Program-made: the position numbers and the translations under genes
Assembly: GCA_018340375.1 (NCBI GenBank)
Contig: JAFFJZ010000001.1
Location: 62,550,001 to 62,614,000, forward strand
Source: Gonatopus flavifemur
Lineage: Eukaryota > Arthropoda > Insecta > Hymenoptera > Dryinidae
Reading direction: 5' to 3'
DNA: 64,000 bases
In this document: piece by piece, positions 45,638-59,147 of the stretch
How the letters are laid out: every line of letters begins with the position of its first letter
Numbering within the stretch: the stretch's first letter is position 1
The notes under the pieces: model-generated
Database searches by the model: none
Told to the model about the DNA's origin: nothing
Seen by the model: only the letters and a program-made list of their open reading frames with translations

Positions 45638-46425
45638 ATTGAATCGTTTATTGCCAAAACCCCATAACCGACAATTTTTTCAAAAATCGTTTTTTCATCG
45701 GATATCGTAGCCAGCATAAAGGCGCATCGTTTGGTGTAATACTGCACGTCTATCATGACTGTAACTCGTTCAAAACTTGATGAGAAATATGCGTTTATTG
45801 GCAAAACCCCATAACTGACATCAGATATGAATCGTTGATTTCCAAAACCCCATAACTGACAAAAGTGAAACTTTTGGGAAATAAAAAAACACTGTATAAT
45901 TTGATAAATACTTATTCCTTATGTAAGTCTTTTTTATAGGACATACCTAGTACCGAAACGAATGTTTGTCGATGAAAACCTTTGGCCTATTCTCATTATC
46001 CTTGACGGAAATAATTCAGATGTACCTGTGTAGTTATGGGGTTTTGCCAACAAACGAACTGAAAACTGGAATAAACTTTGTTTCCAAGTATGTAATGGCT
46101 AATACACAAGAGTTGGAGTGAATTTTATTGTTTATAAATTAGTTATACATAGTGAAATGGGGAAAAAACATATAAAACATAAAAATACATCTACTAGAAC
46201 TGTATTTCTTTAATCATCCCCTTCATTGTCGCAGTCTTTATCGGTAGTTGGCCATATATAAAGTTCTGAATAGAACGGTTGCGCTTCATCCGGTATATAC
46301 TGGAATATCTTTTTCAGGTCCTGAAGTTTTTTTAGGTTAATTGGAAGCTGCTTCGTATATGCTCTTTCTGTGGGCAATTGACATTAAATATTTAATATGG
46401 GGGTTTTGGAAATAAACGATTCAAT
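45638..46425. mobile_element. 788-bp element, TTGAATCGTTTATT ends, AAACCCCATAACTGAC motif
   Basis: The left end reads TTGAATCGTTTATTGCCAAA, then ACCCCATAAC. The right end is its reverse complement with few changes. The phrase TTTATTGGCAAAACCCCATA, then ACTGACA, recurs two or three times in the left half and once inverted near 46033-46055. The right part holds the tail of a coding region (46210-46376). Unlike most elements here it keeps coding remains. Confidence 0.75.
46210..46376 (-). pseudogene. C-terminal fragment of a transposon-encoded protein
   Basis: Read on the minus strand, about 55 codons are open up to a stop at 46210-46212. The frame gives TERAYTKQLPINLKKLQDLK, then KIFQYIPDEAQPFYSELY, then an acidic tail ending DKDCDNEGDD. 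It runs into the terminal inverted repeat without a start codon. The pattern 'LP...K..DL......IP.....FY..L' with an acidic tail resembles the C-terminal ends of transposon-encoded proteins I know from insect genomes, but I cannot name the family with confidence. In the left half of the element the minus strand reads open around 45690-45790 and could be another remnant. Confidence 0.45.
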
Positions 46426-47382
46426 TGAGTCAATGAAAGTTCATTCAAATCAATCAAATATTTTATGGCGAATTGGAATTTATTAACATTTTGCTTCTGA
46501 GAATTGATCTGGCATTGCCGATATTACATTTTCTCATCTATAAAATGTATTCTCCGAAGGAATCAAAATACATGTGTGAAAATTTGATGTAAATTATTTC
46601 AAAATTCATATAATTTTCGTACAACGATGATAGGATTTTCTTATCTGGAATGAAGAAAAATGCTGCACTGGGAACGAATTTCGTTGGAAGAGATTCAAAA
46701 TATCGCATCCATACGACCACATTCGTTCGATCCAGCGAGTTAATGAATTCAAGAATTAGAGGAGATTAATTTCTCACGATGAAATTCCATGAATTTTCAC
46801 GACAATCGTGAAAATGATTATCGTCATAAATAATTCTGATCGTAGACGGGAATAAGATTTATTAAGCAGTGAAAATATATTCGACATAATTATTTGTTGC
46901 TTTCCACAAATGCTCTTCAATAAATTCCCGAGATCAGAGGTAGATTATTTGGGCGTATGTCATCTGCATCTACGTTGGCTCCTACTTTCCGTCTGACTAT
47001 CGACCGGTCAGTATCTCAGACGCGCACAAAATTCCAAGGACGAAACGGAGCTATTTGGTTTTCCGCACTTGAACACTCGAGATGAAATCTCTCAAATATT
47101 ATAATGGATTGCAAATAAAGTATCTAAAGTTATTATTATTCACCTACAAATTGAATTAATGTTGTTTATTAGTTAGTCACCGCAAGTTCTATTCTTCAGA
47201 TGAATTATTCAACAAAACGTTTATTGAAATTTTAGAAAATTCACTTTGTTTTTGTTGGTATCACTAAAAATTGAGTGACTTTCAACAGATGTTGGTTACG
47301 CCATTTGAGTGTTAGTTTTTCCAACAAAAGCATTTTTTTGGCACATAGGGATGAGAAAACAGTTTTCTCAGTGTAATCAAAT
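46426..47382. other. No recognised feature
   Basis: This is AT-rich DNA without clear repeats or coding signal. Confidence 0.4.
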
Positions 47383-47661
47383 ACACTCTCTAAATCTGAC
47401 AGAGTGAAAAATCACGTATTTCACTCCACTAAGTCTCAGAAGTGAGACCAGTCCGCTTCGAGTGGAATTTTCACTCGTTTCGAGTGAGCCCTCACTCTTT
47501 TAGAGTGAAAAATTGACTCTAGAATTTGAGTGGCTGTGAGTTTCTAACCTCGAACCTTAGAATATCACTCTAAAAGAGTGGAAATTTCACTCAAAATTTC
47601 GACAGGCTCACTTTTGGCTGGCTGAAAAGTGAAATCTCACTCCAAAAATTTTAGAGAGCAC
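47383..47661. mobile_element. 279-bp element, GTGAAATTTCAC / CACTCTTTTAGAGTG motif
   Basis: The left end ACACTCTCTAAATCTGACAG and right end ATTTTAGAGAGCAC are imperfect inverses. The body is built of AGTGAAATTTCACT, TCACTCTTTTAGAGTGA and GAGTGAGAT words in both orientations. No coding sequence is present. Confidence 0.65.
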
Positions 47662-49830
47662 AAAATGTAGAAACTAGAGAAAGTTGTCGAGCGTTTTTGT
47701 ATTTCTTTGAGAGTTCATTTTGAATGATTTGACAGTACACAAGGGGAGAATGTGAAAAAATTCCTCGATAATTGACCCGAAGAAAAATTGCGGCAATTAT
47801 TCCAAACACATTACCACCATGTTCAAGTTCATTAAATACTGGAGAAATTCTAATCCCTGAACTTCCCGAAAAGGCATTGAACTCTCGTCCTGTTAAAGTC
47901 GAATAAGTCCTGATAAGAACTGTAATGTTTGGCCGTATCTCGTTCTTTCAGAAATCGTATGAAGTATCCAGAAGAATTATATTGAAATCATATCAAAAGC
48001 CACTCCAAATGATTCCGAAAATCTTTTAGCGGAATATAATGGCATCCGCCGATCGGCATCAGAAAAAAAGAATCTAAATCCCTGTGCTCTAGTGATTCTG
48101 TTACGAAAGTAATCGACTTTCAGAAGATTTTATTACTCGTTTGAGATATCAATCAACGTCAATTTGACTTGTCTGTAATGTATTCGGATATATTGAGAAA
48201 AAGAGAAGAGAAAAAAATGAGAGAAATCTTTCACCCTACACTCGAATACTGTTCGGATTTGAATCGGTGACAGCTGACAAATGTTATAACCAATCGAACG
48301 TTATCGCAATAATTAGTGTATATTCGATGTTCGTGGAAAATACTTTGGCTTTGAGGAGTCCAGAAATTCTGAAAAAAAAAAGATTGAATGATTCTGTGGA
48401 AAGAAATTGAAACTCAACCCCACTACTCGAAGATCCCAAACAGAAATAATATTAAAACAAGTTGGAGATGTATGTAACCACGCATCCCCTTGGATTCCTT
48501 CAACAATGGCAAATCGTATTCGAATTAACAGCGCCTTCGTATTATTCCATCATTAACGTAAACGCAAAGTTCACAAACAGATGAAAGTTATTCAAGCGCT
48601 AATGAAGTGGAATATTCAATATCCATCGCTCTGAAAAAATTTCCAACACTTTTGGGACTTTACGGATAAGAAATGAATTTTCATATATAACGTCGGTAAC
48701 ATCTTTTTGTTTTTTCGAGTTTCATACATATTTCATAAAGTTGAGAACATTTTCTTCGAAACTCAACATATTTTGTATAATTTTACGTATGAAACTTAGT
48801 TTCTTGAAAATTATCGCTTCTTCTTTTTCGGTCATACGATATCGCATTTTCTTCCTTTAATCATATTTCTCATAATTCTCATGAGAGTTTTTTTGAAGAG
48901 AATGATGAATCCAATAACACACAGTTCTACGGAAAGTCATAGCCAATATTGATTTCATCATTCACTTTTTGGTGATATCCAATCATTACTTGATATAGAG
49001 TTTTGACACCGCAAACTCAAATATTATCTTCATCTTCCAATTCGCATTCGAGTTCCTTTCACGAAGAAATAACAAATTCCCCCAATTACACTCGATCTAC
49101 CACGAGTACAAGACATTGAGTTGGAAGTAAACGCAGTGAGTGAAATCATACATTTCAAACCGATGAAGTTCCATTATTCAACAGTTCTTTCACTGCACCT
49201 CGATCTTCAAAAAACTACATCAAAGGATGGAATTCAATTATTGTACACATTTTTTCCCCTGCCGTTTGAAGTATTGAAAATCTAATTCGATTATTGTTTT
49301 TCACTTATTGGAGTTTTGAATATCTCTTCACTGGTCTTTTAATTGTTATTCTGTAAGTTTTTGAGACTGCTGACAAATCGAGTGATAGAGAGATATTATA
49401 TTTATATAGAAAAAATTAACATAACAAGTTCAGGTGAATTTATGTGGATGAGCTTTCAATATTTCTCTATGCCATTATTACTACTCTATTTTATACTACT
49501 TCAATATTGTGAAAAAAATTCCTCAGTGGATTTCAGGCACCACATTTTTCACAATCGGAAAATAAGTATAAGCGGAGTTACAAGCAGATGGCATGTGATA
49601 TATAACTTTTACCCTAACGGTAAAATATAATCGATCATGGAACGTCAAGTACTTCAAGCTCGGGTGTGAAGAAAATTTCTCTATACCAAACGTGCCGTGT
49701 GTTGTTTTGTTTTCTTTCTCTTTTTCATTATAAAATATAAATTCTGAATTCATCATTGCGCCAGGAAACAATATTGAAATAATTCTCACACGGTCTGGTT
49801 GATGTATGGAGAATTCATTCAGCTCGTAAG
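47662..49830. other. No recognised feature
   Basis: This is AT-rich DNA. The open frames near 49343-49789 overlap on both strands and show no domain. Confidence 0.4.
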
Positions 49831-50203
49831 TAGTGTTGCCGCGATATTATCGTCGAAATTCAGAAATAATCGATTATCTTAATTTTGACAGGTTTTCATG
49901 GAACTTTTAACGCGTAGATCTTCGACTGTGCACGAAATGAAACGGGATAATGGATCATCTTGGTCTTTTAAACAAAATAAATCAAAATATTCTTACACTA
50001 TCGTAACGATAATTATCGATATATCGTAACGATAAATGGGAGCATATCTTGGTTTATTTTGTGTACAAGTCTGGGATCATTTATTATTCCGTTTCATCAT
50101 GAGTATAATCGAAAATTCGTGGATTATATATTCCATAGGAACGTGTAAGAATTGAGATAATCGATTATTCCTCAATTATCGACGATAATATCGCGGCAAC
50201 ACT
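49831..50203. mobile_element. hAT-type MITE with CTCGTAAG duplication
   Basis: It begins TAGTGTTGCCGCGATATTAT, then CGTCGA, and ends with the reverse complement. CTCGTAAG flanks it at 49823-49830 and 50204-50211 (8 bp). The TAGTGTTGCC start is a classic hAT end. The centre has an inner palindrome (TATCGTAACGATAATTATCG). At 373 bp it has no coding capacity. Confidence 0.92.
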
Positions 50204-50211
50204 ACTCGTAA

Positions 50212-53200
50212 GAGCGTAACCAGTTCTTTCTTTCGCTATCGAAGTAAGTTCGTAGTCCTTAAGATGATTGTATAATTGAATTATTGATATACAAACTAAC
50301 AAACAAACAAAAAAACTGCAGAATGTTGACGAGTTTGCCGTTTGGTTTATATAACATTCGTTCAAAGTTTGTTCGAATATAAAAATTGCTTCCCTTCTAT
50401 CAAAATATCAACACGAAATTTTCCTCAATTAATTAAATTCAAATGAAAATTATGTTTAGTGCATGAAAAAAAACAAAGAGAAACTTTTTCATCCAGTACT
50501 TGATAATTCTTTCAGCGTGTCCACTGGAGGGGAAATTTTCTCATTACGACAAAATAATATATCATTCAATGGCATGTACAAAATATATCATGGATTCGAA
50601 CAAATGTTTTATAGATATCACTGGATGGAATATTATTCTGTTACAATCAATTTTTTCTCTCATCGCGGATGAATTTCATCAATGTTCCTCATCATGGATC
50701 AAGATATTCATTCAATTATGGAATGATTTCACATACGTTGATACTTATAAAACAGAAATTTCATTGAAAGATAATGATGGAAATTTTATTCTCACCTGAT
50801 ACATAATTTCCACGAGCGTGCACAGTATTATTGTTCGAGAAATATCGCCAGTTGGGAGAAAATATCGTGTCATGGAATAATCGAAGTCGTGATTTCGATA
50901 ATTATACATGAATGAAGAGAGAATTTGCTCAAAATTAACAGAATATGAATGCAACAGCAAGGGAGTGGATTGGTGGATTATTAAAGTCAGTGTAGAAGTA
51001 TTGAGTCTACTAAAAGTGTGTTTGCATTTCTATCGAATACATTTTTCTGAGTATTTGCGAACTAACAAAATATCTGATCGACACAAATGATCATTTTCTT
51101 TAATGGGAAATCATAATCTCGATTCACTGATTCATGCTTACTATATTGAAGATTTTGATGAATCGATTACGAGTGGATACGGTAGATGTTTCAAAGCGCG
51201 GTTTGTATATTTGCACCAACCTATGGAATATCACCACACCAAAGAAAAAAGTAATTCCCTATAAGCCGTAGCCTAGGGAGCGTAACGAATAACGACAATT
51301 ATAAAAAGCGTACGGTCAAATGCATTCAACGAGTACTGAGTCTGCCCTAAACAGGCAGTTACCACTTGCACCGCCAGGAGACGCTTCACTTCACTACAGT
51401 TGACCCGACTGTACAAATAACTCAAGTCAAATATAATCAAATGAGATGATTGTAAGATGCCACAGCAGGGAACAGATCAGCATTGCCAATCCTACAGAAT
51501 TTTCCGAAGATCTACGCAATTTGAATTAACATCTACAGGATTTTCGCTTCACTCGTGCGTGTAAGAAATTGAAATTGAAATATTCGGAATTTGTTATGCA
51601 GAGAACCATTTCTTGAAAATATATGTCATTTTTATATCAATCATTAAACTTCATAATATACTGGAGCGCGCATTCTCCAAAAAACTGTCGTAGGAAAGGG
51701 ACAACTGAATATTGTCATTTCATTCCCCTGATAGAAAAAAAGTTCACTGAAACGCGTTGAATTAATGGAATTCAATACAAACTTTGCAATGGTAAATGAT
51801 CATCCAAACCTATCGAATCTCATTAATCCGACTGGAAATTGTTATCAATAAGAATAAAATGATGGCAATAACAAGAATCATTTCTCCCAGTGCGCCATAA
51901 AACCGAGGATCCAAATTCTCTTGTTTTACCTTCCCTACTAAATTTGATCAATTCACAACTCTTCCGGTAGTTTTTATGTGGAAATTCGGCATCGGTCTGT
52001 TTGATTCATTTTTTCTCAATTTTACGATAAAATTATCTACTCCATGAAAAAATTATAAACTATAAATGTTGTTTCGGCAATATAATTTTGCATTCTTCCA
52101 CCATAGGATAAATTTGAATTCTCTGGAAACCAAACGCAATAGAATATTTGAATTTCGCCCCGCAAAATCAGATAATTGGAAGAACAATAACAGCAAGTTA
52201 TCTGTTGAATGAAATCTGTTTAGATCTTTCTAGATCTAGGTAGATCAATATACTCAACTTGCAATCTAGTCCATAGGACCCAAGTAGCACTTGCATATTC
52301 ATAGTATGTTCTACGAACCTTGTTAGCACATTAAATGTTCTATGCGTATGTTATGAATATGCTCAGCATACTGTGCGAATGCAGCAGAACGAGCCTTACC
52401 TTCAATTTCAGTCATTTAATTTAAACTGCTGTAATCGTTTGAATTCATTTTTTTTCTTCATAACGCATTCTCAATTATATCAGGTTGACCATAAACGGGG
52501 ACTCGAACATTTACCGTTTGAATGTTGAATCCCTTTCAGCGGTCTCCTCGGTGATCTCTCAGATTTGGTCCCACAAACTGAACTTTTGATGATCCATCAT
52601 CAGTTCCAAGCAATATTCACAACACACTATATTTTACAATCTTTTACTTTTTATTCAGAAATCACGCCTTGAATTCAATGAACAAGAGCCCTCCAATTCC
52701 ACCCCTTCATAATATTCTCAAATTTATGATCCTTGTGGATTATTTCAAATCACCTGGTTATCCATTAAATATCAATCTTGATACATATTATGTAAATCCA
52801 ACAGATGGTGACTGTTCGCGGAGAAAAAGTAACGTAAAGTAAAATCCTCCGAACACGGTATTTTTGAATATTTCATCGAACGAAAAGAGGAGGGCAGAAA
52901 TGTCCTTGAATTTCAAATGAATGATAAAACCAGAAACTTTTTTCGCCAGTGAGTTATCGTGATCGTTTTAAAAGAAATTCTAAATAATAAGAGTTGACAA
53001 AATTGTACTACATGCATACGTTTGAGTGAGATTAAAATAATATCCGATATTTATGAGGGATGCGAGATGGCGCCAATTTAATTGTTCGATAAATACGAAA
53101 TGAATCCATGTGTGTTTCCTGAAATACGTGAATTTGTCGGCTGGATATTAACGGTGTATCCATTAGAATTAATCACATATCTAATGAACTTTCAAACCAC

Positions 53201-56200
53201 ACATCTAGTAGAGGAAATATAAACAAACATTTGCATATTCATTGAGCATACATTGATCATCTGATAAACGAATCTAAATAGTGACAGAATACATCCAAAT
53301 CGGAATTGCGTATGAATCGTACAAATATGCTGGGAATAATTCACACGAACTATCAAAATTTCATTCTCATTTATCGGTGTAGATTGATAATAATTTATAG
53401 CAAATTTTCTTCTACGAATCATCAATTCAAAAACTGTTTAGAAGTTTTTGTTTGAGATGTAGATCTTAAGAAGATCAAATAAATACGAAACAAATTTTTG
53501 ATGTGATAATTCACCTCACGCCAAGCGGATTCAATCCATAAAACGGTTTGCAGCCCACTTTTTCGAGGATTGAATAGCAATATGAATATGCTGAAGGAGA
53601 AAAATGATCATACTTGACTTCCCAAATCGCTGGTATGAAACTTTAGAGCCTACATCATCCCTTCATCGAAAAATCGATATCCATCATTATTCTTCCTACA
53701 AGGTATTTTATCTGGCTGGGATTTTGTGTGCCTAACGATAGACAATGATCGATTCCATCTCAACAGAGCGTAAGTTAAATTTCAATACCGATATCGACTT
53801 GTTCATTGCAGTTTATTATTCCCCGATTGCTGAATAATTTCCCACATCATCTTTATATTTCGATCTTCACGATATTATTCATTTATGAACCGAATTCCAG
53901 CAGGTTATCCAAAGCTTCTGTAAGTTATTCAAGAAAAGTACAGTCTCAGTGATTCAAGAGACACATTTTATATTGAAGTGAAAGTACCGAGGGAAGAATT
54001 TGCACATCCAACACACATTTTCCAAATGAAGTAAATGTAAATGAAATGTGTACTCAACTCGAATTGTTAAATGTACATACATACGTTGTGTACACAAGTG
54101 GAAAATTCGAATGGAAGAGATACACCGTGTAGAAGTTGCAGGATTAAACTTTGTACTCCTTTATGTATTTGCGTGTGATGTTTGATTTAACAAGTGTTCA
54201 AACTAGTCCTCTCCAATAATTGGGGCAATATTCTAATCGTGTGTGAGAATTATATATCATATTTCATATTTGATTGCGAATGATGAGAGCTATTTGCAAG
54301 GAGATTGCATAATAGTTCAGTTTTTGTTTCAACTTTGTTGGGCTCTGAATTTCTGAGAATGAAGCCATGGATGTATTAACAAACGAGCACTCCCAGTCCT
54401 TCGGTTTCACCCTCAAAGAGTAAAGGAAAAAGTTGGAAATCAAGCAAACTTGGATATACTTCTTGGACAAAGATTTGAGTTGATTTTCATCGGTTGCGTC
54501 GACCATTGACATTATTTCGAATATATAGTAGTTATATAATCCGCATATAACTGCTCCATGTACTTGTGGCTCCCAGATGCTATCGCACCTCTTCTTGTAG
54601 TGAATTCCGAAAACAGTTGTTCTCAACGTGGCAATCAATTTCACATAGAAAAAATGACAGTCATTTCAATGCCTCGTATAGACGGAGAAAAGTGGAACAT
54701 AATTTGTAGAAGAATCTGAGAATCTTTCCTAGTTTTTGATTAATTTCAAAATTGAAATGTTAAGAAGAAATTGATGAAGTTTCTTTTCACTGAAGCCTGG
54801 CAAATAAAACTTTGTCTCAGGTAATCGATAGTATCACACGCTCGTGCGACGTTTTAGAGATCATGTTTTCCAACAATAGCAATTCCGAACACAAACATTT
54901 CCAACGACGCGTTAGGTCTCCGAGTTATTAATTATTGAGTTGAAGTAACTTCTTCGACTCTTCCTTCCACAAAATTTGAGACTACACTTTTCTCAAAACA
55001 TCTTCAAGGTGTGTTAGTTTTCGAAACTCTGGCATTCGAAGTATAATGAATTATTCCAACCTTCAAAACTCGAAAAGCACATTTTCATCTACTCCGACGA
55101 ATGTTATTCCATCTTCTCGAAACCTAATGAATTTTTCAATGAAAAACATATCAGCGAAATTTCGGTACCTCCCTAGTATTTCTTTTATCCTTTATTTATC
55201 CATGCATTCGCAGACACGCTGACCTACTTCTAACTTACATTTTTTAAACTTGCCTGCCGGAGAGCTCTTGAAAATCCTATCCACTTTATACGGGATGAGA
55301 GTGAGAAGTAGTAGATTTTATAAATATCGAATGAAAGTTTATATACTCGTACGCGAATGAAGGTTCATTTTTTTCATCCAACCAAGTTGCCCGAATCTTT
55401 AGGGAGAACAATGGAAAAAACAATTGACTGTATCTATTTCGTTCAATACGAGTGCGATGAAGAGGTTTCCAAACAAATCACATTTTTCTGCTTATGAATA
55501 TAACGGAGTTCTCTATTCGGAGTGATCTGTGCGAGATGTTGAGAAAGAGAGAGATCTCGGCTTGAAAATTGTACGGTTGGAGCGAAATATTTTGACCTTG
55601 TTTGGGATTTATTGTTTTGTGTTATAATGAACGCATGAGGTAACAACACATTCATTAGTTCGGTAAACGGAAACTTGGAGAGTGGAAAAAATGGGAAGTT
55701 TCGATGGTTAACGGTGTCGTATAATTTCAGGGTACGTGTAATGCGTCGACTTTTCGTTGTCGCGAACTCGCTGCTTCGAAATTTTGAAAGGACGATGACA
55801 TCGTAAACAACTCTTTTTCAACAAGATCTTGTATCCGGTGTGTATGCGGTACTGGGTTGAGAATGCTACATTCGGAATATATGGAAGGGTTGTCTCCTAA
55901 TGGACAAGTTTTCGAACAATAATCGTATGGAATCGAGTGAATTTTTTCAATTCATAATTCAAAACTGGCTGAATGAATAGAATGTTCAAATATCTCTTCG
56001 AGTAATCAATTACGATACGCTTTCAATCTTTGGAAAAACTTCTATCAAATGAACCAGAAATCTACCTGTCCCTCTGAATGAATTTTTTTAAATGGAAGAT
56101 AAACATTGATTTTGACCTGAGTTTTGCGTTTGTCGAAAATCACTTTGCTGATCATTCTGAAATTGTTCAAACTTCTCCTGCACGTAGAGAGTTTGTGTTC

Positions 56201-56233
56201 AATCTTGGGATTCTTCGCTCCCTTGGTACAAAA
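50212..56233. other. Long stretch without a recognised gene
   Basis: A weak inverted repeat of GCATATTCATAGTATGTTC words lies at about 52281-52383. A slightly GC-richer, unique segment lies at about 51240-51420. The 126-codon minus-strand frame at 54264-54644 has plausible composition and a GAAGTATAT donor-like site, but no domain I can name. I see nothing else. Confidence 0.35.
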
Positions 56234-56852
56234 ATTCAGCTGGGATTCCACGTGGATTCCAGATCCGAAATTTACCTGCGTTGCTAAGTTCCCACCTGGA
56301 ATCCAGAATCCCAACTGGGTTTCATGTGGGGTTTCCAATTCCACTTGGGATCAGAAATTCCAACTGAAATCCCCACCCCCAACCAGAAATTTACAACAGG
56401 CGCAGTCCTGCACCAGTACTAGCCAAGACTGGCAGGGTACTGGCATTTGTCTGGAATGATAACGCTTTTCAGTACTGGGGATTGAGTACTGATGCCATTA
56501 TTCGCAATCGGTGCAGGGCCAGTACTGGGTTAGTACCTGGCCGGTATTAAGTTCTCAGTATTGGTTTATCAGTACAGGCATATTACTGTATTTTTATGTA
56601 TCCAGTACTGATCCCGTACGTGTTGACCAAGTGTTGGAGACCCAATACTGGCACTGTACTGCACCTGTTGTCGACATTGGCATATTACGGATTTTTCTGA
56701 TTGGGGGCCGTTGGAGGTGAAATTCTAGCTGGGATTCCACCTGGAAATAGGAATCCCAAGCTAAAATCCCACCTGGAAATGAGGAATCCTAGCTGGAAAT
56801 GCAGGTAAATTCCGGAGCTGGAATCCACGTCAAATCCCAGGTGGAATTTCGT
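56234..56852. mobile_element. Element with GGGATTCCACCTGGAA motif arms
   Basis: The left arm (56234-56285) CAGCTGGGATTCCACGTGGA, TTCCAGATCCGAAATTTACC pairs as inverse with the right arm (about 56800-56852). Copies of AATCCCACCTGGAAAT and GGGATTCCACCTGGAAAT fill the regions 56290-56390 and 56720-56800. A second element with a different word is inserted in the middle. Confidence 0.65.
56393..56671. mobile_element. Nested element, CCAGTACTGG motif
   Basis: ACAACAGGCGCAGT at the left and ACTGCACCTGTTGT at the right are inverses with one mismatch. The interior contains about a dozen CAGTACTGG, AGTACTGG and CCAGTACTGA words in both orientations. It lies between the two halves of the 56234-56852 element. 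Confidence 0.65.
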
Positions 56853-58030
56853 GACAGGGTCGATAAATTTATTGTTTTGTACGAAAAATAAGCAAAAGAT
56901 AACTATGATCCTTCTCAAAATCGGTTTATAAAAATTCGTGAAATCGAATGAATTCATTTGAAGCATGATTATGCTATCGATTCATAATCAAAGTTTGGAA
57001 ACTGATTCGAAGTGATTATGATACTTTGAATACGAAATAATAAAGGCAGGGCCTTTCTTAATTCTTCGAATTAACTATATTCTAATCATTTCTTTTATGT
57101 AATTACGTATAAAAGTTATTTATCCATTCAAAATTCTACGGGATAACCCATTACAAACAAAACAAAAAAGATATAAATCTCTAACAATTTAGATGCTGGA
57201 TCAATAATAAAAATCAGAAAAACAATCCAATATACAATGAGAGAAAAAAAAAAGAAACATAACATATAATATCAGAGTCGTAGGATACAGTGAGCACAAA
57301 CCTTAATTCATAAATATAATTTGCCGCAAATTTTGACAACAACTCATGGAGGCTCATATTGAAAATATCTAACCATAAATGGCACTCATTCAGTACAGAA
57401 CACATTCTGTGAATCGGAGATCTATATTCCATCGTTCGTGATAAGATATCAACTTGGAACATATTTTGATTTCCCCTTAATAGCCTTTCCGGTACATGTA
57501 GGCCAAATAACAGCAAAAGTTCACTACTATCCACCAAATTATTCAAAATCTTATAAGCCACTACATAAATCTATGTTCTTAAATGAAAAGTTCAAAGCTG
57601 GTATACCTAACTGCGTAGATATATGGGTATAATCATGGTCGTCAAACCTCATAGGGTTCCCTATAGAGTAAGACCAAAAACGAAAAACAATGTGATTAAA
57701 CTTTTCAAGCTTAACCAATTGATAATTCCAAACCGGACGCTATATATTTCCACAATAGGTTGAATGAGGATAAATATAGCTGTAACACATACATCTGAAC
57801 GCTTTCAAATTAGAGAACTTACTACAATACATTTTGAAGTAATTTATCTTCCTCAAGACTAACGTATAAGTGTATTCAAAATGGTGCGTGAAAGTCAGAT
57901 GAGTATCGAAATAGACCCCAAGATCTTTACAGAGTTTAATTTCATCAATCAAAGTATTATCAATAGTGTACTGCTGCATAGGGTTTTGAGATTTTCCAAG
58001 AATCACATGAAAAGTGAGGTTATAATTACG

Positions 58031-58443
58031 GTGTGGATTTCATGTAGAATTTACTCCAGAGCAGTGATGCCAGATTCGAGACCGAGATCGCTTTTACCCT
58101 CTCCATCGACCGCTTCTCCTTTCTTCCACCATGCGGAATAAGTCGGGTGAGCGACAGAGAAAGAGTAACTATCACTCTCTCGCTCTCCCGACTTATTCCG
58201 CATGGTGGGAGAAAGGAGAAGCGGTCAACGGGGTGAGTTAATACAGTCTCGGTCTCGAATCTGGCATCACTGCTCCAGAGTCCTGTTGGATTTACATTGT
58301 TATCATGGTCACCATGGCAACACGCCTGCCGTTTACTTCAGTAGCAATGTACACATAACATTGGTCCCAATGTGAATTTTACTCCAATTGCATGCACTTC
58401 AGCAGTTATGTCAAAATAACAGCAACCAATGCAAAATCCACAC
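58031..58443. mobile_element. GTGTGGATTT-ended element inserted in the LINE
   Basis: GTGTGGATTT and AAATCCACAC are exact 10-bp inverses. The inserted DNA separates LINE codons ending KCTRTEKND from those beginning NYNLTFHVILG. The inner words AATTTACTCCA and TGGATTTACATTG recur in both orientations. The element itself contains the hAT MITE at 58062-58272, so the order of events is LINE first, this element second, hAT third. Confidence 0.65.
58062..58272. mobile_element. hAT-type MITE with CTCCAGAG duplication
   Basis: It begins CAGTGATGCCAGATTCGAGA and ends with the reverse complement. The arms run about 95 bp (ACCGCTTCTCCTTTC, CCATGCGGAATAAGTCGGG). CTCCAGAG is duplicated at 58054-58061 and 58273-58280. 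The 211-bp element is nearly a complete palindrome and has no coding capacity. Confidence 0.92.
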
Positions 58444-59147
58444 GTCATTTTTTTCCGTGCGGGTGCATTTATCGATATTAAATCTTAGACCATTTCTGGT
58501 AATCCATTCAAAAATTCCGTCTAGGTCTTCCTGCAATGATTAATCATCCAGAATAGAACGAATGACTTTATATATTTCAAGATCGTCTGCGAATAACAGA
58601 AACTTACTATATTTAATAACTAGGTTAATATCATTGATAGCTCTGAGAACGATATTTCCAATTATAAGCCTTTGTATCCTCCCATGCAACATAGAACTGA
58701 GAAAGGTTAGATTGCTACCCACCACACCATAGTTATCCAATTCATACAATAATAGTTTGAAATCAACAGTGTCAAATGCTTTCGATAAGTCAGTATAGAT
58801 AGAGTGAACCACATAATTACTGTCAAAGGCAGCAACTATATCGTTCAGAAAGATAGTAAGATTAGTATCAACTGACTTTCCGCTATTGAACCCATGTTGT
58901 TGAGGAATAATAAATTTCGTAAAATACGAGAAAAGCTTCTTGTATAAAATAGCATCAAATATTTTAGCAAAGACAGACGATTTACTAATCGGTCTATAAT
59001 TATTGATATCAGACTTATCACCAGATTTAAACAGAGGCACTATAAAGCTTATCTTCCAAATATCAGGATAAACACCAAGCTGAATACACTCATTGTATGA
59101 CAACGTTAAAACGGTAACAAATGACTGTTTACAAGATGAAACAACTA

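Noticed and set aside
54264..54644. 126-codon minus-strand frame starting MKLIATLRTT
   Set aside because: No domain recognised and the start is not a clear signal peptide. Left unannotated.
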